Below, in pieces: positions 33,321 to 44,205 of a stretch of 64,000 nt of DNA; the stretch's first letter is position 1, and the number at the start of each line of letters is the position of its first letter. The notes beneath the pieces are model-generated. The model worked only from the letters and a program-made list of their open reading frames with translations. It was not told the origin of the DNA and did no database searches. The DNA comes from Rhynchospora pubera (taxonomy: Eukaryota; Streptophyta; Magnoliopsida; Poales; Cyperaceae): assembly GCA_028095005.1 (NCBI GenBank), contig CM051459.1, positions 121,245,431 to 121,309,430 on the forward strand, read 5' to 3'. Position numbers and translations under genes: made by a program.

Positions 33321-33659
33321 TTGTTTAGTGACTATGGGGAAGAACTGTTGATGAAACCATATGCAAAAGAACTTGTAATTTACTATGAACTGGCTAGGCA
33401 GGAAAAAAAAATTCTTTTGCATATGGTTTCATCAACAGTTCTTTCCCATATTCTAATTCTAATGCAAATTAATCCTATGGAAGGACAAGCCAAAGAGAAG
33501 CAGATTGAAATCTTGGAATGTTCATTATTTGATATTTTGATTCATTTATTATATGATGTAAAACTTAAAGCAGGAAAACAGAGGTCAGAATTAATCCCGG
33601 ATTGGACGGTATACAATAATCCATTGTTAATAACACAATTAAGAAATAAAATCTTCTAA
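33321..33659 (+). CDS. Unrecognised 112-codon ORF
   Basis: The frame starts MFSDYGEELLMKPYAKEL and ends LRNKIF. I recognise no domain. An inverted repeat with 39-bp arms (33333-33371 and 33412-33450) lies inside its first third, so that part is an inverted duplication rather than conserved coding. It may be a chance frame or an old fragment of an unrelated gene. Confidence 0.2.
   Translation: MFSDYGEELLMKPYAKELVIYYELARQEKKILLHMVSSTVLSHILILMQINPMEGQAKEKQIEILECSLFDILIHLLYDVKLKAGKQRSELIPDWTVYNNPLLITQLRNKIF
33333..33450. repeat. Near-perfect palindrome, 39-bp arms
   Basis: The left arm 33333-33371 and right arm 33412-33450 are reverse complements with a single mismatch, separated by 40 bp. There are no transposon-like ends. 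Confidence 0.9.
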
Positions 33660-33807
33660 AATTAGTTTGCAGAATTATGTTATCTCTGTAATATATATTG
33701 TACAGATGGTACAATATCGGATCATATGATACTCTTGACCTGGTATCTAGTTGCGCCATGATTGCATGTATGCAGTTGGCTAGCTTTGATTTGGTACTTA
33801 CTGCATC

Positions 33808-34124
33808 TAGAGGTGTCAACGGTACACGTTTACCGTTTGCCACCACGTTTCAGCACAAACGAAACGATTAACGAAATGTTGAAATGTTCCATATCCTTAA
33901 ACGAAACGGTAAGGGCAATACCAAATCATTCCGTTTCGACCGTTTCAGTCTCATTTCAAACCGTTACATATGTATTTTCTGAAGTGGCACGGTAAACGAA
34001 ACGAAATTATGTGCCGTTTCGTAAACGAAATGGTTGACGGAATGGTTTTCTATACCGTTTTTTTCAACGAAACAGCAACGGTTTGAGGCTTTTCCGTATT
34101 TTTTCAACACGTTTGACAGGTATA
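33808..34124. mobile_element. hAT-like MITE C, GAAACG-word body
   Basis: Flanked by a perfect 8-bp duplication ACTGCATC (33800-33807 and 34125-34132). The ends are TAGAGGTGTCAACGG and, on the minus strand, TATACCTGTCAAACG. The body repeats AAACGAAACGG and complements. Confidence 0.93.
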
Positions 34125-34494
34125 ACTGCATCCGAGTATCACTAACTACGTGGAAAGCTGAAATTCATATTACTTGCTACATAAGTACATATACAAAATA
34201 AAGACCTTCAGGTGGTATATTACAAGTTTACAACAACACTGGAAGCTAAAACTCAAACTGTTCCTTGATTTATTTAAAGAGGGGAAATGACGCAATTTCA
34301 AAAACACAGATTACATGGAATAAAATTAAGGCAGATTGATTAGAAACAATCCACTTTCAAGCTACATAGTTACAAACGCAGGCAAAATTAGGTGCAGATT
34401 TGCAATTCAATTCTTTTGCCATTGTGCTAACATAAGCAGAATCAGTTCCTCTCACCAATCGACCTTCAAAAAAAAAAAAAAAAATCAGAAAGAA

Positions 34495-34629
34495 GTAATC
34501 AGTTTCAACTTACAAGTAGGGGTGTCAATTTGGTACCGTTTCGAACGTTTCCGTTCCGTCTCGGACGGAACGGAAACGTTCGAAACGGTACCAAATTGAC
34601 ACCCCTACTTGTAAGTTGAAACTGATTAC
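34495..34629. repeat. Perfect palindrome, 66-bp arms, 3-bp loop
   Basis: Bases 34495-34560 and 34564-34629 are exact reverse complements around the loop TCG. The left arm includes 22 bp of flanking DNA, the target duplication and the first 44 bp of MITE D, so the right arm is an inverted re-copy made after insertion. Confidence 0.95.
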
Positions 34630-34885
34630 GGAAAATTGGTTACGTTGCAGAAAGCGGAACGAAAACGGAACAGGTGGAACTGCACGCTAAAGTTCCGATT
34701 TACCGAAAATGATTGAAATCAATGGAAAATAGGCTGAAATCAGTGGAAAATGAGGAACGGAACGGCTAACGGAACAATTTTATGTTCCGTTTTACGAAAC
34801 GAAACGAAAACGGAATGGATTTCATTTTTGTGTGCTGGAACGGAACAGGGTGTTCCGCTTCCGTTGTTAACGTTTGACAGCCATA
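34517..34885. mobile_element. hAT-like MITE D, GGAACG-word body, with internal snap-back duplication
   Basis: Flanked by a perfect 8-bp duplication CTTACAAG (34509-34516 and 34886-34893). The ends are TAGGGGTGTCAATTTGG and, on the minus strand, TATGGCTGTCAAACG. The body shares AATAGGCTGAAATCA with MITEs A and B. Its left end is repeated in inverted form by the palindrome at 34495-34629. Confidence 0.93.
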
Positions 34886-34937
34886 CTTACAAGTCCATTA
34901 GATTATAGGAAAACAAAATAAGAGAAGAAGTCAGCAC

Positions 34938-36840
34938 TCACCACACAGGCGGGGTATTGATGGAAAGGTAATGTTTCCATATGCTATGGATCTCTTTTTT
35001 CTTTGTCTCACTGATTTTGTGAAATGGGCTCCAGGGATACCACTTAACCTCTTGAAGGCCCGTTAGATGTTGTAGTCCTTGAGGAATGCTCAGAAGAGGA
35101 CAATGGGACACCGTAAGTTTTTTAAGCACAGGCATGGCACTTGGCACCCTCCTCTATGTTCCATTCCTTCAGTTCTTCTAATTCCCAGAATTCAAGCTCT
35201 TCTAGCTTGCCAAACTGTCTAGCAGAACAGCATAGTTGTTGACAATTGGATCCCCCTAGAAAGAGCAACTTCAGATTCTCTAATTTCTCCAGCACTGGCA
35301 TCAGATCTTGCTGAAACTGTATGCATTTAAGTCTCAGCGTAGTGAGTTGTGTTGGGATTTGGGAACATACCAATACCAAGATCTATTTTCTCCTGACAGG
35401 GGTTAACTATATTCATGTATTCGTTCCCTAAAAAAAGATGTTTTAAAAGATGATAAAATGGAAAACCCTTCATATCAATTATATTTAATGGCACATCATC
35501 ACCATCTCAAGTGAGACAAGATGCTCCAGCGTCTGTAGTAAAGTAGCAATGGTATCGCATTGAGATTTCTCCTTTGGACCAATTTCTAAAATTTTTAAAT
35601 CCGGTAGCTTAGGCAACCCTTTATCCTTTCAGGATTCTCTATTGGTCACTCCTGTTAACGTTTGTTGATTTACAAGATCTGCTGATGGTGCGGACCCAGA
35701 AGTAAATCCTGGCCATGTGGGTAGCAAAACATGCCTTAACTCTGTGACATTCCATATAGAATCAGGTAGGTCACAAATGCTTCCACCTCGGAGATCAAGG
35801 GTTTGTAAAGATCTCATAGAACTTATGAACCGCTGAAAATTAGACATGTCCCTGCTATCCACCTTCAAACTAAGTTGAAAATAACTCAATTGATTCCATT
35901 GGTCAAACTTCTCGGGTTTATACGCACTATAAGTTTGGCCCATATCAGTCAACAACCTAAGATTCCCAAGTCAAGAAACCTTGGGCACTACATCAAAACT
36001 CAAGAGAGAGCACAAATATGGGTTTACATATGCCATGTCTTTGCCATAGGATCTTCAAACTTATCAAAGTGCTCGTAAATTTTTTAAATAAACAAATCTT
36101 AAAATGAGACTTTAATAGTAAACATGGGAGATCGAGAATTTGAGAATGAACATGGTGTCCTGTCAGTGGCGCTCCGGTGGCGGCACCGGTGGCATTGGCG
36201 TGGAGATGAAGACACCGTTGACAGTGGCGCGGTTGGTTGTGGTGGCACCAGGCCATTGAGGTGGAAGGAGGGGGAGACAAGAGCAGCTCCTCGACGCTGC
36301 TCACACTTGACAATGGTGCCAGAGAAGGAGAGGAGGCGCTGGGAGGAGGGACGGGTGCGCAGAGGATAAGGCAGAGAGAGTGAGTTGGAGATGGAGAGAG
36401 TCATCGTCAGCGGCAGAGGAGGATGTGGCGGAGAGCGGTGTCGAAGGGGTGCTCTTGTCTCCTCCTTCCACCCTGAGGGCCTGGTGCCACCACAACCAAC
36501 CGCGTCACTACCAACGATGTCTTCACCTCCGCGCCAATGCCACCGACGCCGCCGCCAGAGCGACGCTCTGCCATATTTATTGCTGAAATTCTGAACTCCG
36601 ATGTTTACTGTGAAATTTTCATTAAGATTTGTTTCTTAAACAAATTTACAGTCAAAGGGCTCTTCATTCCTGATTGCTAGACGTTGTATCTGGCTGCACG
36701 TCTGTACATCACCTAATTTGGTACAAACCATAAGGAAGTTGTCGTGTTGAGCTTTTTGAATAGCAAATTCATGTATGACATCATGTATACGGCAGCTTTA
36801 GATGGAACCATCAAGAGTTACTTGAATCATGTTTATATAT
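34938..36840 (-). pseudogene. NLR disease-resistance gene fragment (winged-helix to LRR), broken
   Basis: On the minus strand, 36840-36652 reads MIQVTLDGSI, a stop, then SCRIHDVIHEFAIQKAQHDN, the junction between winged helix and LRR of CC-type NLRs. After an interrupting foldback element, LRR sequence resumes: SMRSLQTLDLRGGSICDLPD (35629-35955), LEKLENLKLLFLGGSNCQ (35122-35379) and LKKLTVSHCPLLSIPQGLQ (34938-35147). Several frameshifts and stops separate these blocks. No NB-ARC motif is found upstream, so the 5' two thirds are missing. It is a different NLR type from the RPP13-like gene at 23406. Confidence 0.8.
36075..36651. mobile_element. Foldback element, Mutator-like, inserted in the NLR pseudogene
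   Basis: Arms of about 200 bp (36075-36290 and 36455-36649) are inverted copies, starting GTAAATTTTTTAAATAAAC and ending AAGAAACAAATTTAC-like sequence. The flanks TCAAAGTGCTC (36064-36074) and TCAAAGGGCTC (36652-36662) form an 11-bp duplication with one mismatch, in the 9-11 bp range of Mutator-like elements. The arms are GC-rich, unlike the surroundings, and open frames on several strands are by-products. Confidence 0.8.
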
Positions 36841-37287
36841 GTTGGAAATATTGAGTTCCATTCAATTAGAAAACAAATTTCTTATGACGCTTTATGTTAT
36901 TATAAGGAAAATAATATTAATCAAATGTAATCAAAATTTCACTACATATTTCTGCTACAATCAGGAAAATCATTTTGAAACGGTGATTTCATATTTTCCA
37001 AAAACTAGATATAGATTATTGAACTCGTCATTAAATGATGAGTACTATGAAGTTAGCTCTATCAGATTAATTTACAAGTAATTTGAAGCAAACGAAAGTA
37101 CTGTTGAATATTGAAGGCCAGGAATCTCAAGATTTCACTTTTCACCGGAAAACAAATGACGCAATTCAAGATTGTAGCTAGAGCAATAGATAATTTTAAA
37201 CAATGGAGATAGTTTAATCTTCTCGTTGTTACACTAGTTTTGCGTGACACTGGATAATTCTACCTTCTGTTTTTTTCCCTGACAATT
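36841..37287. other. AT-rich intergenic DNA
   Basis: I see no gene. The missing NB-ARC part of the NLR would be expected here and is not readable. Confidence 0.5.
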
Positions 37288-37440
37288 CACTATATAAGAA
37301 AGATGACATTTACAAAGAATTTTATAGCTATACTTTTTTATTTATGTTAGACTTTATTCTTTTGCTAGATTCATTTGATTCACTAAATCTAGTAATTTTT
37401 TTAGCAAGACTCAAATTTTCTATTAATACACGTCTCTAAA
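37288..37440. mobile_element. Left half of the CACTATAAGAAAG MITE
   Basis: The sequence CACTATATAAGAAAGATG onward matches 11188-11340 at most positions, including ACTAGATTT/GCTAGATTC and TAGCAAGACTCAA landmarks. The right arm is missing. It sits about 260 bp beyond the 3' end of DUF4220-B, as the full copy does about 420 bp beyond DUF4220-A. Confidence 0.85.
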
Positions 37441-37695
37441 ATCAGTATATATTTTTGTTCGGGTAAGTGATAAGATGAGGTTGTCACCTGATCAACAAAT
37501 GTCTAAAAACAATGTCGCACTTTTTTGCGTGGTTATGAATTAAATTACGTGAATCAATTTTGACATTTGGTCATTCCAAAGAATGAAAAATTAGAAATCC
37601 TAAAAATATATGAAAAATCATGAAAAAAAAAATTTCTTGCAGTTGTGCAACAATTGAACTAATAGTAATGCATGTGGAAGCATGCAATACGCCTT

Positions 37696-39840
37696 TCACT
37701 TTCTGACACACAACTTGGCAACTCGAGTGTCCATCTCTACTTTGAAGAGATCACCCAGACCGAGGTGAGCGACCAAGATCCACACTGTCGTCAAAAATTC
37801 TCCGCCTTTGCTCAACTGCTTGGCGTGGAACTGCCCCCTGCAATTGTTTGCAGCAAAGCACAGCATCTCCACCCACACAGCGTTGATAAGTTTCCACATT
37901 CGATCAGAATCATCACCGAATTCCTTCTGCAATTGTTGTGCCAGCCTGCATCCGTCTAATATCACAGACATGTTTCTATGATATCTCAATATACTATGGT
38001 CGTACTCGGTGTAATTTTCAAGTATCGCATTTCGCCACTTAGCCTCATCATTTTCAGACATCATTTCCTTTTTCTTCAAAATAGTCCTTGCCTCCACACA
38101 GGTTGCTTCGAATCGAATTTTCCCAATGCCTGCGGGTAGCATAAAAGGACGAGAGATGAGAAGAAACAACATATAATTTGAAATATGCTGACCAATTTGT
38201 GATCTTTGGCTGCTGCCATCTCCCCTGTTCCTGTCGGATTTGTGGAATAGTAGATCAGTTGCAATGTGCCAAATAAGGATACTCTTATCAAACTCTGTTT
38301 CAATGCTCCAACAGAACTCATAGTAATACCCCTCACGCAGAAGCGACCACTGCCCTCTGTGCTCACTGAGTGTGAGATTTATCTCACTCTTTAACTCGTC
38401 GAATACCAGAATTTTGATGTCTTCCTCTACAGGAACATAGGTGGTGTACCGGTAATTATACCAATGCTCTTTCAAACCAACACAGGTCATTGTTTTCCTC
38501 CATAAGCAAGGCTTTTCCTTACGGGAGCGAGTTATCAAACTATATTGGCCCATTTGATTTGACCATAGTGATCTCTTCAGGAGGCGTGGTTTTTTCACAA
38601 CTAGTGAGAGGATGACTCCAGGAATCGAGAATAAGCCACTTTCCTTCACTGCACCGTACGTCCAGGCCGATACAAAAATGCAAAATATGGCAATAATTTC
38701 CAGCCCAATTGCACCTCCTAGCAGTACGTAAGTTATCACAATATCATTTTGTGCAAACCCACTTTTGTTTAGCACTACAAAGACACACAGTGCAGTGGAG
38801 GTGCACATCAAAGTAACGACACGAAAAAAACAGCCATACCAAGTGTGCAGCAAAGCTGCTTTGGAATGGAGCATATCATACATCAAGGAGAGCTCGATTT
38901 CAATTATTTTGTAAGCCTCTTTTCGTTTGAGCACTCGGAAAAGGCGACTGCTGGCCTCCCAACTTTCACGGCTCAGATCTAGATCCACAAATAGGCCCTT
39001 GATCATTTGGAAAAGCCTGTACGCTTCATGTAAAACAATATTGACATCAATTGCATCACCGTTCTCTTCATTGATATCCAATGCATCACTTTTCTCTTCA
39101 TAGATGCTGCTGATTGTCTGTCTCTCCAGGTCAACTATATTCTCTTGCGGCCTCCTCACATCAATGATTTCAGCAGGAAGCCCTGCAGCCTTATTTGACG
39201 TAACCTCCTTCATCATCTTGGCATGGTTCGGGTTAGGTTCAGGAACATTTATGGAGCTCCACAAGCCAGACATACTTGCCTGCTGTAGAGACCAGATTAT
39301 CTCAAAATACTTCACAGTCCCGGCAATAAACATGGGAACGACGGCAGGCCATAACTCACCTTCCCATGGGTTGGACTTGCAAAATACGTAAACTGTAAGC
39401 CCAACTTGATATACCAGCGTCAGCAGGTGCCGCATCCACAACTCGTTATCTTCAATGGACAAGGCTGTAATGGTGTCCTGGCCACCGAGGTGGAGGATGA
39501 GGAAAGGAGCCCAGAAAACGTGCAGATGGTTGGTCTTGCTTTGACCACTAAAACCACTGACAGCATTTCTATCAGAACTTTGTTCGTAATTGGAGAGGTA
39601 TCCAATTGCGAAGATTGCCACAGAATCAGCTGATAGGTACGCCAGCCAAAGGAGCCAGTGGAAAATATGAGCGAGAGGAGCACACCAACTGTAGGAAATA
39701 CTTTGGCTCATACGGATGGGAACGATATGCTTGCGATAGCCTGCGAAGGTAAGGAGCAAGATCTGAAGAAAGAGGCTGGCCAGAACCAGCACCTGTATCT
39801 CCCAAGTGCTCCATAGTCGACGCAAGAGATCAATAATCAT
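37696..39840 (-). CDS. DUF4220/DUF594 multi-pass membrane protein, copy B
   Basis: A single exon of 714 residues is very similar to copy A over the whole length, with the same helices, the DUF4220 signature (HLGGQDTITALSIEDNE) and the DUF594 C-terminus (WVEMLCFAANNCRGQFHAKQ). It differs by a short acidic tandem duplication near residue 250 (EEKSDALDIN followed by EENGDAIDVN) and an insertion RNRGDGSSQRS near residue 535. No stops or frameshifts are seen. It shares 3' flank and 5' flank phrases with copy A, so the duplication included both. Function is unknown for the family. Confidence 0.93.
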   Translation of the reverse strand: MIIDLLRRLWSTWEIQVLVLASLFLQILLLTFAGYRKHIVPIRMSQSISYSWCAPLAHIFHWLLWLAYLSADSVAIFAIGYLSNYEQSSDRNAVSGFSGQSKTNHLHVFWAPFLILHLGGQDTITALSIEDNELWMRHLLTLVYQVGLTVYVFCKSNPWEGELWPAVVPMFIAGTVKYFEIIWSLQQASMSGLWSSINVPEPNPNHAKMMKEVTSNKAAGLPAEIIDVRRPQENIVDLERQTISSIYEEKSDALDINEENGDAIDVNIVLHEAYRLFQMIKGLFVDLDLSRESWEASSRLFRVLKRKEAYKIIEIELSLMYDMLHSKAALLHTWYGCFFRVVTLMCTSTALCVFVVLNKSGFAQNDIVITYVLLGGAIGLEIIAIFCIFVSAWTYGAVKESGLFSIPGVILSLVVKKPRLLKRSLWSNQMGQYSLITRSRKEKPCLWRKTMTCVGLKEHWYNYRYTTYVPVEEDIKILVFDELKSEINLTLSEHRGQWSLLREGYYYEFCWSIETEFDKSILIWHIATDLLFHKSDRNRGDGSSQRSQIGQHISNYMLFLLISRPFMLPAGIGKIRFEATCVEARTILKKKEMMSENDEAKWRNAILENYTEYDHSILRYHRNMSVILDGCRLAQQLQKEFGDDSDRMWKLINAVWVEMLCFAANNCRGQFHAKQLSKGGEFLTTVWILVAHLGLGDLFKVEMDTRVAKLCVRK

Positions 39841-40840
39841 ATTAGCTTTCTTAATTTCTTTTGAGTACTTATGTTCTTTGTGATGAGATTGTAAAATTAG
39901 AGAGGTTGCTAGTGATAGATTTGAAAAGCGAAAGATCTATACGGTTTAAATGGCGCCTCTAATTAAATTGAGAATCTGTCATTGGTGACAGAGGACAATA
40001 ATAAATTAGTCATAGATTTGAAATATTGTTATGAATATTTAATTTGAAAATAAGTTTGAGATTTGACGCAATTTATATTAAAAATGATCTGTAATTATTT
40101 TCCTTGCTCTCTCCTAGAGGACAGCAGTACTTGTATTATTTTTTATTCACAAGCAATAACCAAAAAGCAAAGTCAATAAATAATGATAAATTATCACCGT
40201 GGTTCCGAAAATCATAATCGGAATCGGACAGTTGGTCCAAGGAGTTGACTCGGATGAATCAGATCGGAAAATCAGATTGTTTTTTTACAAAAATCATGTT
40301 TTACGCATATAAAATTTAAAAAATGCAAAATAATTATGGAAGTTATAAAAATCAAAGATTAGAAGTACAAATTAAGTTCAAATATAAAAATTATATAATT
40401 ATGAATCCATTATGTCAAGTTAAACTATTTTAAAAAAATTTGGAAATAATTGAAATAAATTTCATGATTAGTAAAATATTTTTGTAAAAAAAATTTTGAC
40501 AAACTTTTTACTAAAACACCTTAATATATCAGATAGGATTGTAGAATATAAAATTTTAAGTTCTTTTTATGCCTTTGGATTGTTCTTTTTGATCAAGCAT
40601 TTTTTGTTTAAATTTAGTTTCAATTCAAAAAATTATGGACCGTCCAATTTTTAATATACCGTGAACTCGATTGGTCCAGTTGAACCATTTTTCTCCAAAG
40701 TTAATTTCCTGTCTCCCATTTCTCTTTATCGTGAATTCGTGATACAAAACGAAAAAGGGCTGATCGATCCCAACAGAGAAGACGCCGCCGTCCTTTTAAC
40801 CCGTTTTACAGGCCTCCTAAGCGTCTTCTTCACCGGATTG
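39841..40840. other. 5' flank of DUF4220-B and AT-rich DNA
   Basis: It contains the GAGATTGTAAAATTAGAG motif at 39884-39901. The rest is AT-rich without a recognised gene. Confidence 0.5.
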
Positions 40841-41259
40841 GCATCCTCTACAGCCGGTCTCTACAGCCATCCTCTACAGCCAGCAAATTTTTTTTAATTT
40901 TTAAAAATTTTAAAGTTCAAATATTGAATCCAAACCGTTGATCTTGTTCAATTTTACGAGCGCTGCGTTTTTATATAAGTTTTATAAAATTTGGAGTTGA
41001 TTTGATACTAGATCAAGTGGTCAACAAATGAACGTATTAGAATTAATCAGTGATAGTTAACCATATTCGTTCATTTGTTGACCACTTGATCTAGTATCAA
41101 ATCAACTCCAAATTTTATAAAACTTATATGAAAACGCAGCGCTCGTAAAATTGAACAAGATCAACGGTTTGGATTCAACATTTGAACTTTAAAATTTAAA
41201 AAAAAAAAAGAAAAGGCCGGCTGTAGGTGATGGCTGTAGAGGCCGGCTGCTGAGGATGC
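40841..41259. mobile_element. Foldback MITE, about 420 bp
   Basis: The arms run from GCATCCTCTACAGCCGG on the left to GCCGGCTGCTGAGGATGC on the right. Long internal matches such as TTGAACAAGATCAACGG and its complement, and TTCATTTGTTGACCACTTG and its complement, show arms of about 190 bp. No target duplication was established. Confidence 0.8.
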
Positions 41260-41486
41260 GTATCCCTTCTTCACCCCGATTTTTCGAAACATGATTATGA
41301 GTCAAAGCAGTTGTTGCGGCCGTTACAGCGCCGCTTTAGCGGGGCTATACGGTTGAACGGTACACCGTTTCAAAAAAATCGCTGTGTCCTGTAGCGGGAT
41401 TTAGCTGTAAATATCGGTGAATTAGCGGTATAAAGCGGTTTTAAGGTTGATATATTGGGCGAAAAGCTCAATTTCTCAGTTACGTA

Positions 41487-41752
41487 TAAGGCTGTCAACG
41501 GCAGCCGTTAAACCATTATGCCGTCACGTTACCGATAAGTGGAACGATTGACAGTATTAAAATTTATTTCGTTTTTTTAGTGGAATGGTAAGTGACAGCG
41601 AATTTATTTTGTTAAAGAATTTTTATACATGTCATTTAGCGAAATCGTTTCGTTAACAAAATGACACAGTTAACGATATTGAAATGAGTTTCATTTTCTT
41701 CAACGGCACGGCAACCCTGTTCCATGTCACTTACCACATTTTGACACCGCTA
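41487..41752. mobile_element. hAT-like MITE E
   Basis: The flanks GTTACGTA (41479-41486) and GTTACGAA (41753-41760) form an 8-bp duplication with one mismatch. The ends are TAAGGCTGTCAACGG and, on the minus strand, TAGCGGTGTCAAAATG. The body is more degenerate than in the other members, with scattered CGTTA, AACGG and GGCACGG words. Confidence 0.8.
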
Positions 41753-41870
41753 GTTACGAATTTATATTTCTTTCTTTTCTCAAAAGCCAAAGCACGCAGA
41801 CTCTTCTCTCCCTAATCGTCGCCGCTTGTTGACATAAAAATTTGAGACCCTCAGTCCCGCAATTCACAGC

Positions 41871-42457
41871 TAGAGCTGTCAATGGGTACGGTACGGTACG
41901 GTAGAAGGTATTTTCATTACCGTACCCGTTAAAATTTTCTTTACCCGTATTCTATCCGTACCCGATAAAAAATAACTTTACCTGTACCTTATCCGTACCC
42001 GTTAAGAATTAACGGTACGGGTACGGTAACGGTAAAAAATGAATATAATAATAATAAAATTTGTACACTCTGTATAAATAAATTATATCAATAAGTATAT
42101 TAATAAAGTGCAACAATGGTGGCGAATATTTTAGGTTTTTGTTTTTTTATTTTTTCTACACTAAATGGAAAGAATTATAAATCTTAAATAAAATCTAGCA
42201 ATAATTTTTACCAATCATGCAATATAAGATGCCATATGTATCATATAATTGTATCTTTCTAATTGTGGCAATTACCTGTTATGAAAACGGTACGAAATAG
42301 CTTTTACCCGTACCAGTACCCGTTAAATTAACGAAAAAATTTCTTTACCCGTACCCGTACCCGTTAACTTAACAAAAATAAAACTTTACCTATACCCGTC
42401 TTATACGGTACGGTACAGATTGAATAAACAGATAAACGGATTTCATTGACAGCCCTA
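41871..42457. mobile_element. hAT-like MITE F, GGTACGG-word body
   Basis: Flanked by a perfect 8-bp duplication TTCACAGC (41863-41870 and 42458-42465). The ends are TAGAGCTGTCAATGGG and, on the minus strand, TAGGGCTGTCAATGAAATCC. The outer body repeats GGTACGG and CCGTACCCGT; the centre is AT-rich. Confidence 0.93.
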
Positions 42458-42822
42458 TTCACAGCTTCCATTTCACCTCCGCCTCTCCATCTCGAGATCT
42501 TCGAATCTCCATTGCCAGATAACTTTTCATGTACTTAGTTGTGTTGATTTTGGAAACATCTTTTAGGATTTTACATGATGTAGGTGATTTTAAATTAAAC
42601 CTTATTGAAAGATATATGCGGATTATGACAGATATATGCCAAATGTCATGCGGATGCGGGTACGGGTATCTATTGCAAACTAAAATAACTTATTCCACAT
42701 GGAAAAACACATGCTTCAAACAAGTTGCAACGAGTTAGTGCGCAGCCGCCTATGTCATAATGTCACTATGTGTACCATTTAATAAAATAGCACTTAGAGA
42801 GAATATTTATTAATTGCTTATA

Positions 42823-43834
42823 GGCCCCCTTTTTTTTTCGATTGAAGGCCCATAGGCAACAGCATTACTTAATCAATTCATACAATGGTCTACATCAATT
42901 CAAATTAAAAGAAACAGCCTATCCCTGGCTTTAAAGAGCCATCTGACATTCAAAGCAACTGCCCTCTAAAAAACAAAGAAAGTACTAAATAAACCGAACA
43001 AATATTAAAAAAGGAAAAACAAACCTACTACTGTTACAAAGAAGACAAACCGAAAATAAAACTAACATGGGGCTGCTTAATTACAAACAGACATCCATCA
43101 AGGTGGGTTCTCCTCCACTTGCTGGTAAAATCTGGCATCAAGTCCCTGATTCATTGTACCAGTTGCTTGCCCCATATAGCATGTGCTGTTCCTTCTTGCT
43201 TCATTGGCCATGTCATGTGCAATCTTCACCGCCTCCCTATGTGTATATTGTATTATGACTTCAGTGCCCATCTCATCCAGATATGTAAGAATCTGAGATT
43301 ATCACTGGCAAAGCTCTCCATGATGCTAAATTTTCCATGACTTCATCCTTCAACACCCTTGCCAAGTCCATGCAATCTGTAAAGATTTGCACCCGATTAG
43401 TTCCCTCCCTTATGATACTTGTGTGCACATGCTGGACCGCCTCTTGCATTGCAACAGCCTCAGTAAGGAATGCATCATGTAGTTTATGACATTTCTGCCT
43501 TATCCATTGGAGTTGAGCATTTCTAAACACACAATATAAGCCGTACCTGCCCTTTGTTGTGTGCCCCATGAAGGCATGAACCATCCACTATAATTTGCCA
43601 CTCTCTTTCATGTATAACATATGGTGTGTCCCATCATGAACTGTCTTGTATTAAACATCCCATAATTCTCCCTCTCTTCTGATCTGAGTCACAGTTTTAT
43701 TTTTTGGCATACCGGAGGTGGTGAAAAAGGCTTACGTACAAAAACTACCTCATTTCTAGGCTTCCATATCTCCCACATAGTACAGCAAAACACTTTGAGC
43801 CCCCTTCATCTAAATTAGCCGAGATCATATACTG
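42823..43834 (-). mobile_element. 5'-truncated LINE fragment with RNase H-like domain
   Basis: Read on the minus strand, it has MWEIWKPRNEVVF, then an RNase H-like start WQIIVDGSCLHG, and a frame (43584-43273) with FLTEAVAMQEAVQHV and RVQIFTDCMDLARVLKDEV. This is the C-terminal RNase H of plant non-LTR retrotransposon polyproteins. The 3' end has a T-run on the plus strand (42829-42838), that is, a poly(A) tail. The flanks AATTGCTTATA (42812-42822) and AATTGCTGATA (43835-43845) look like an 11-bp target duplication with one mismatch. Frameshifts make it a pseudogene. Confidence 0.75.
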
Positions 43835-43845
43835 AATTGCTGATA

Positions 43846-44205
43846 AATGTTGATCTCAAAAATTAATCTTTTATTTGCTTATTTATTTTCTTTTTGTTCA
43901 ACAAGATTTTTTTTTTAAGTTTACATTTTTCTTTATACACTTCCTAACAATTTTTCATTTGTTATTTGACAATTAGGACAACACTCCCTTTCATTAATAT
44001 ATAAAAAATTTCAACTTGCACCTATAATATATTTATGGCACTATATTCAAAGATTAATATTTTTTTTCCTCTATAGAACATGTAGCATGTGTACGTAACA
44101 TCATCAATTGTTATAAAAAAAAAGAAAATTTCTTAATATGTAATGTCTAACACAGAAAAACAAAATTGCTTTTCATAATCTCTTGGATTCTATCAACCCC
44201 ATCAT
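43846..44205. other. AT-rich intergenic DNA
   Basis: Nothing recognisable beyond T-rich runs. Confidence 0.5.

Noticed and set aside
36099..36594. Several GC-rich frames of 64-106 codons
   Set aside because: They lie in the arms of the foldback element and mirror each other on both strands.
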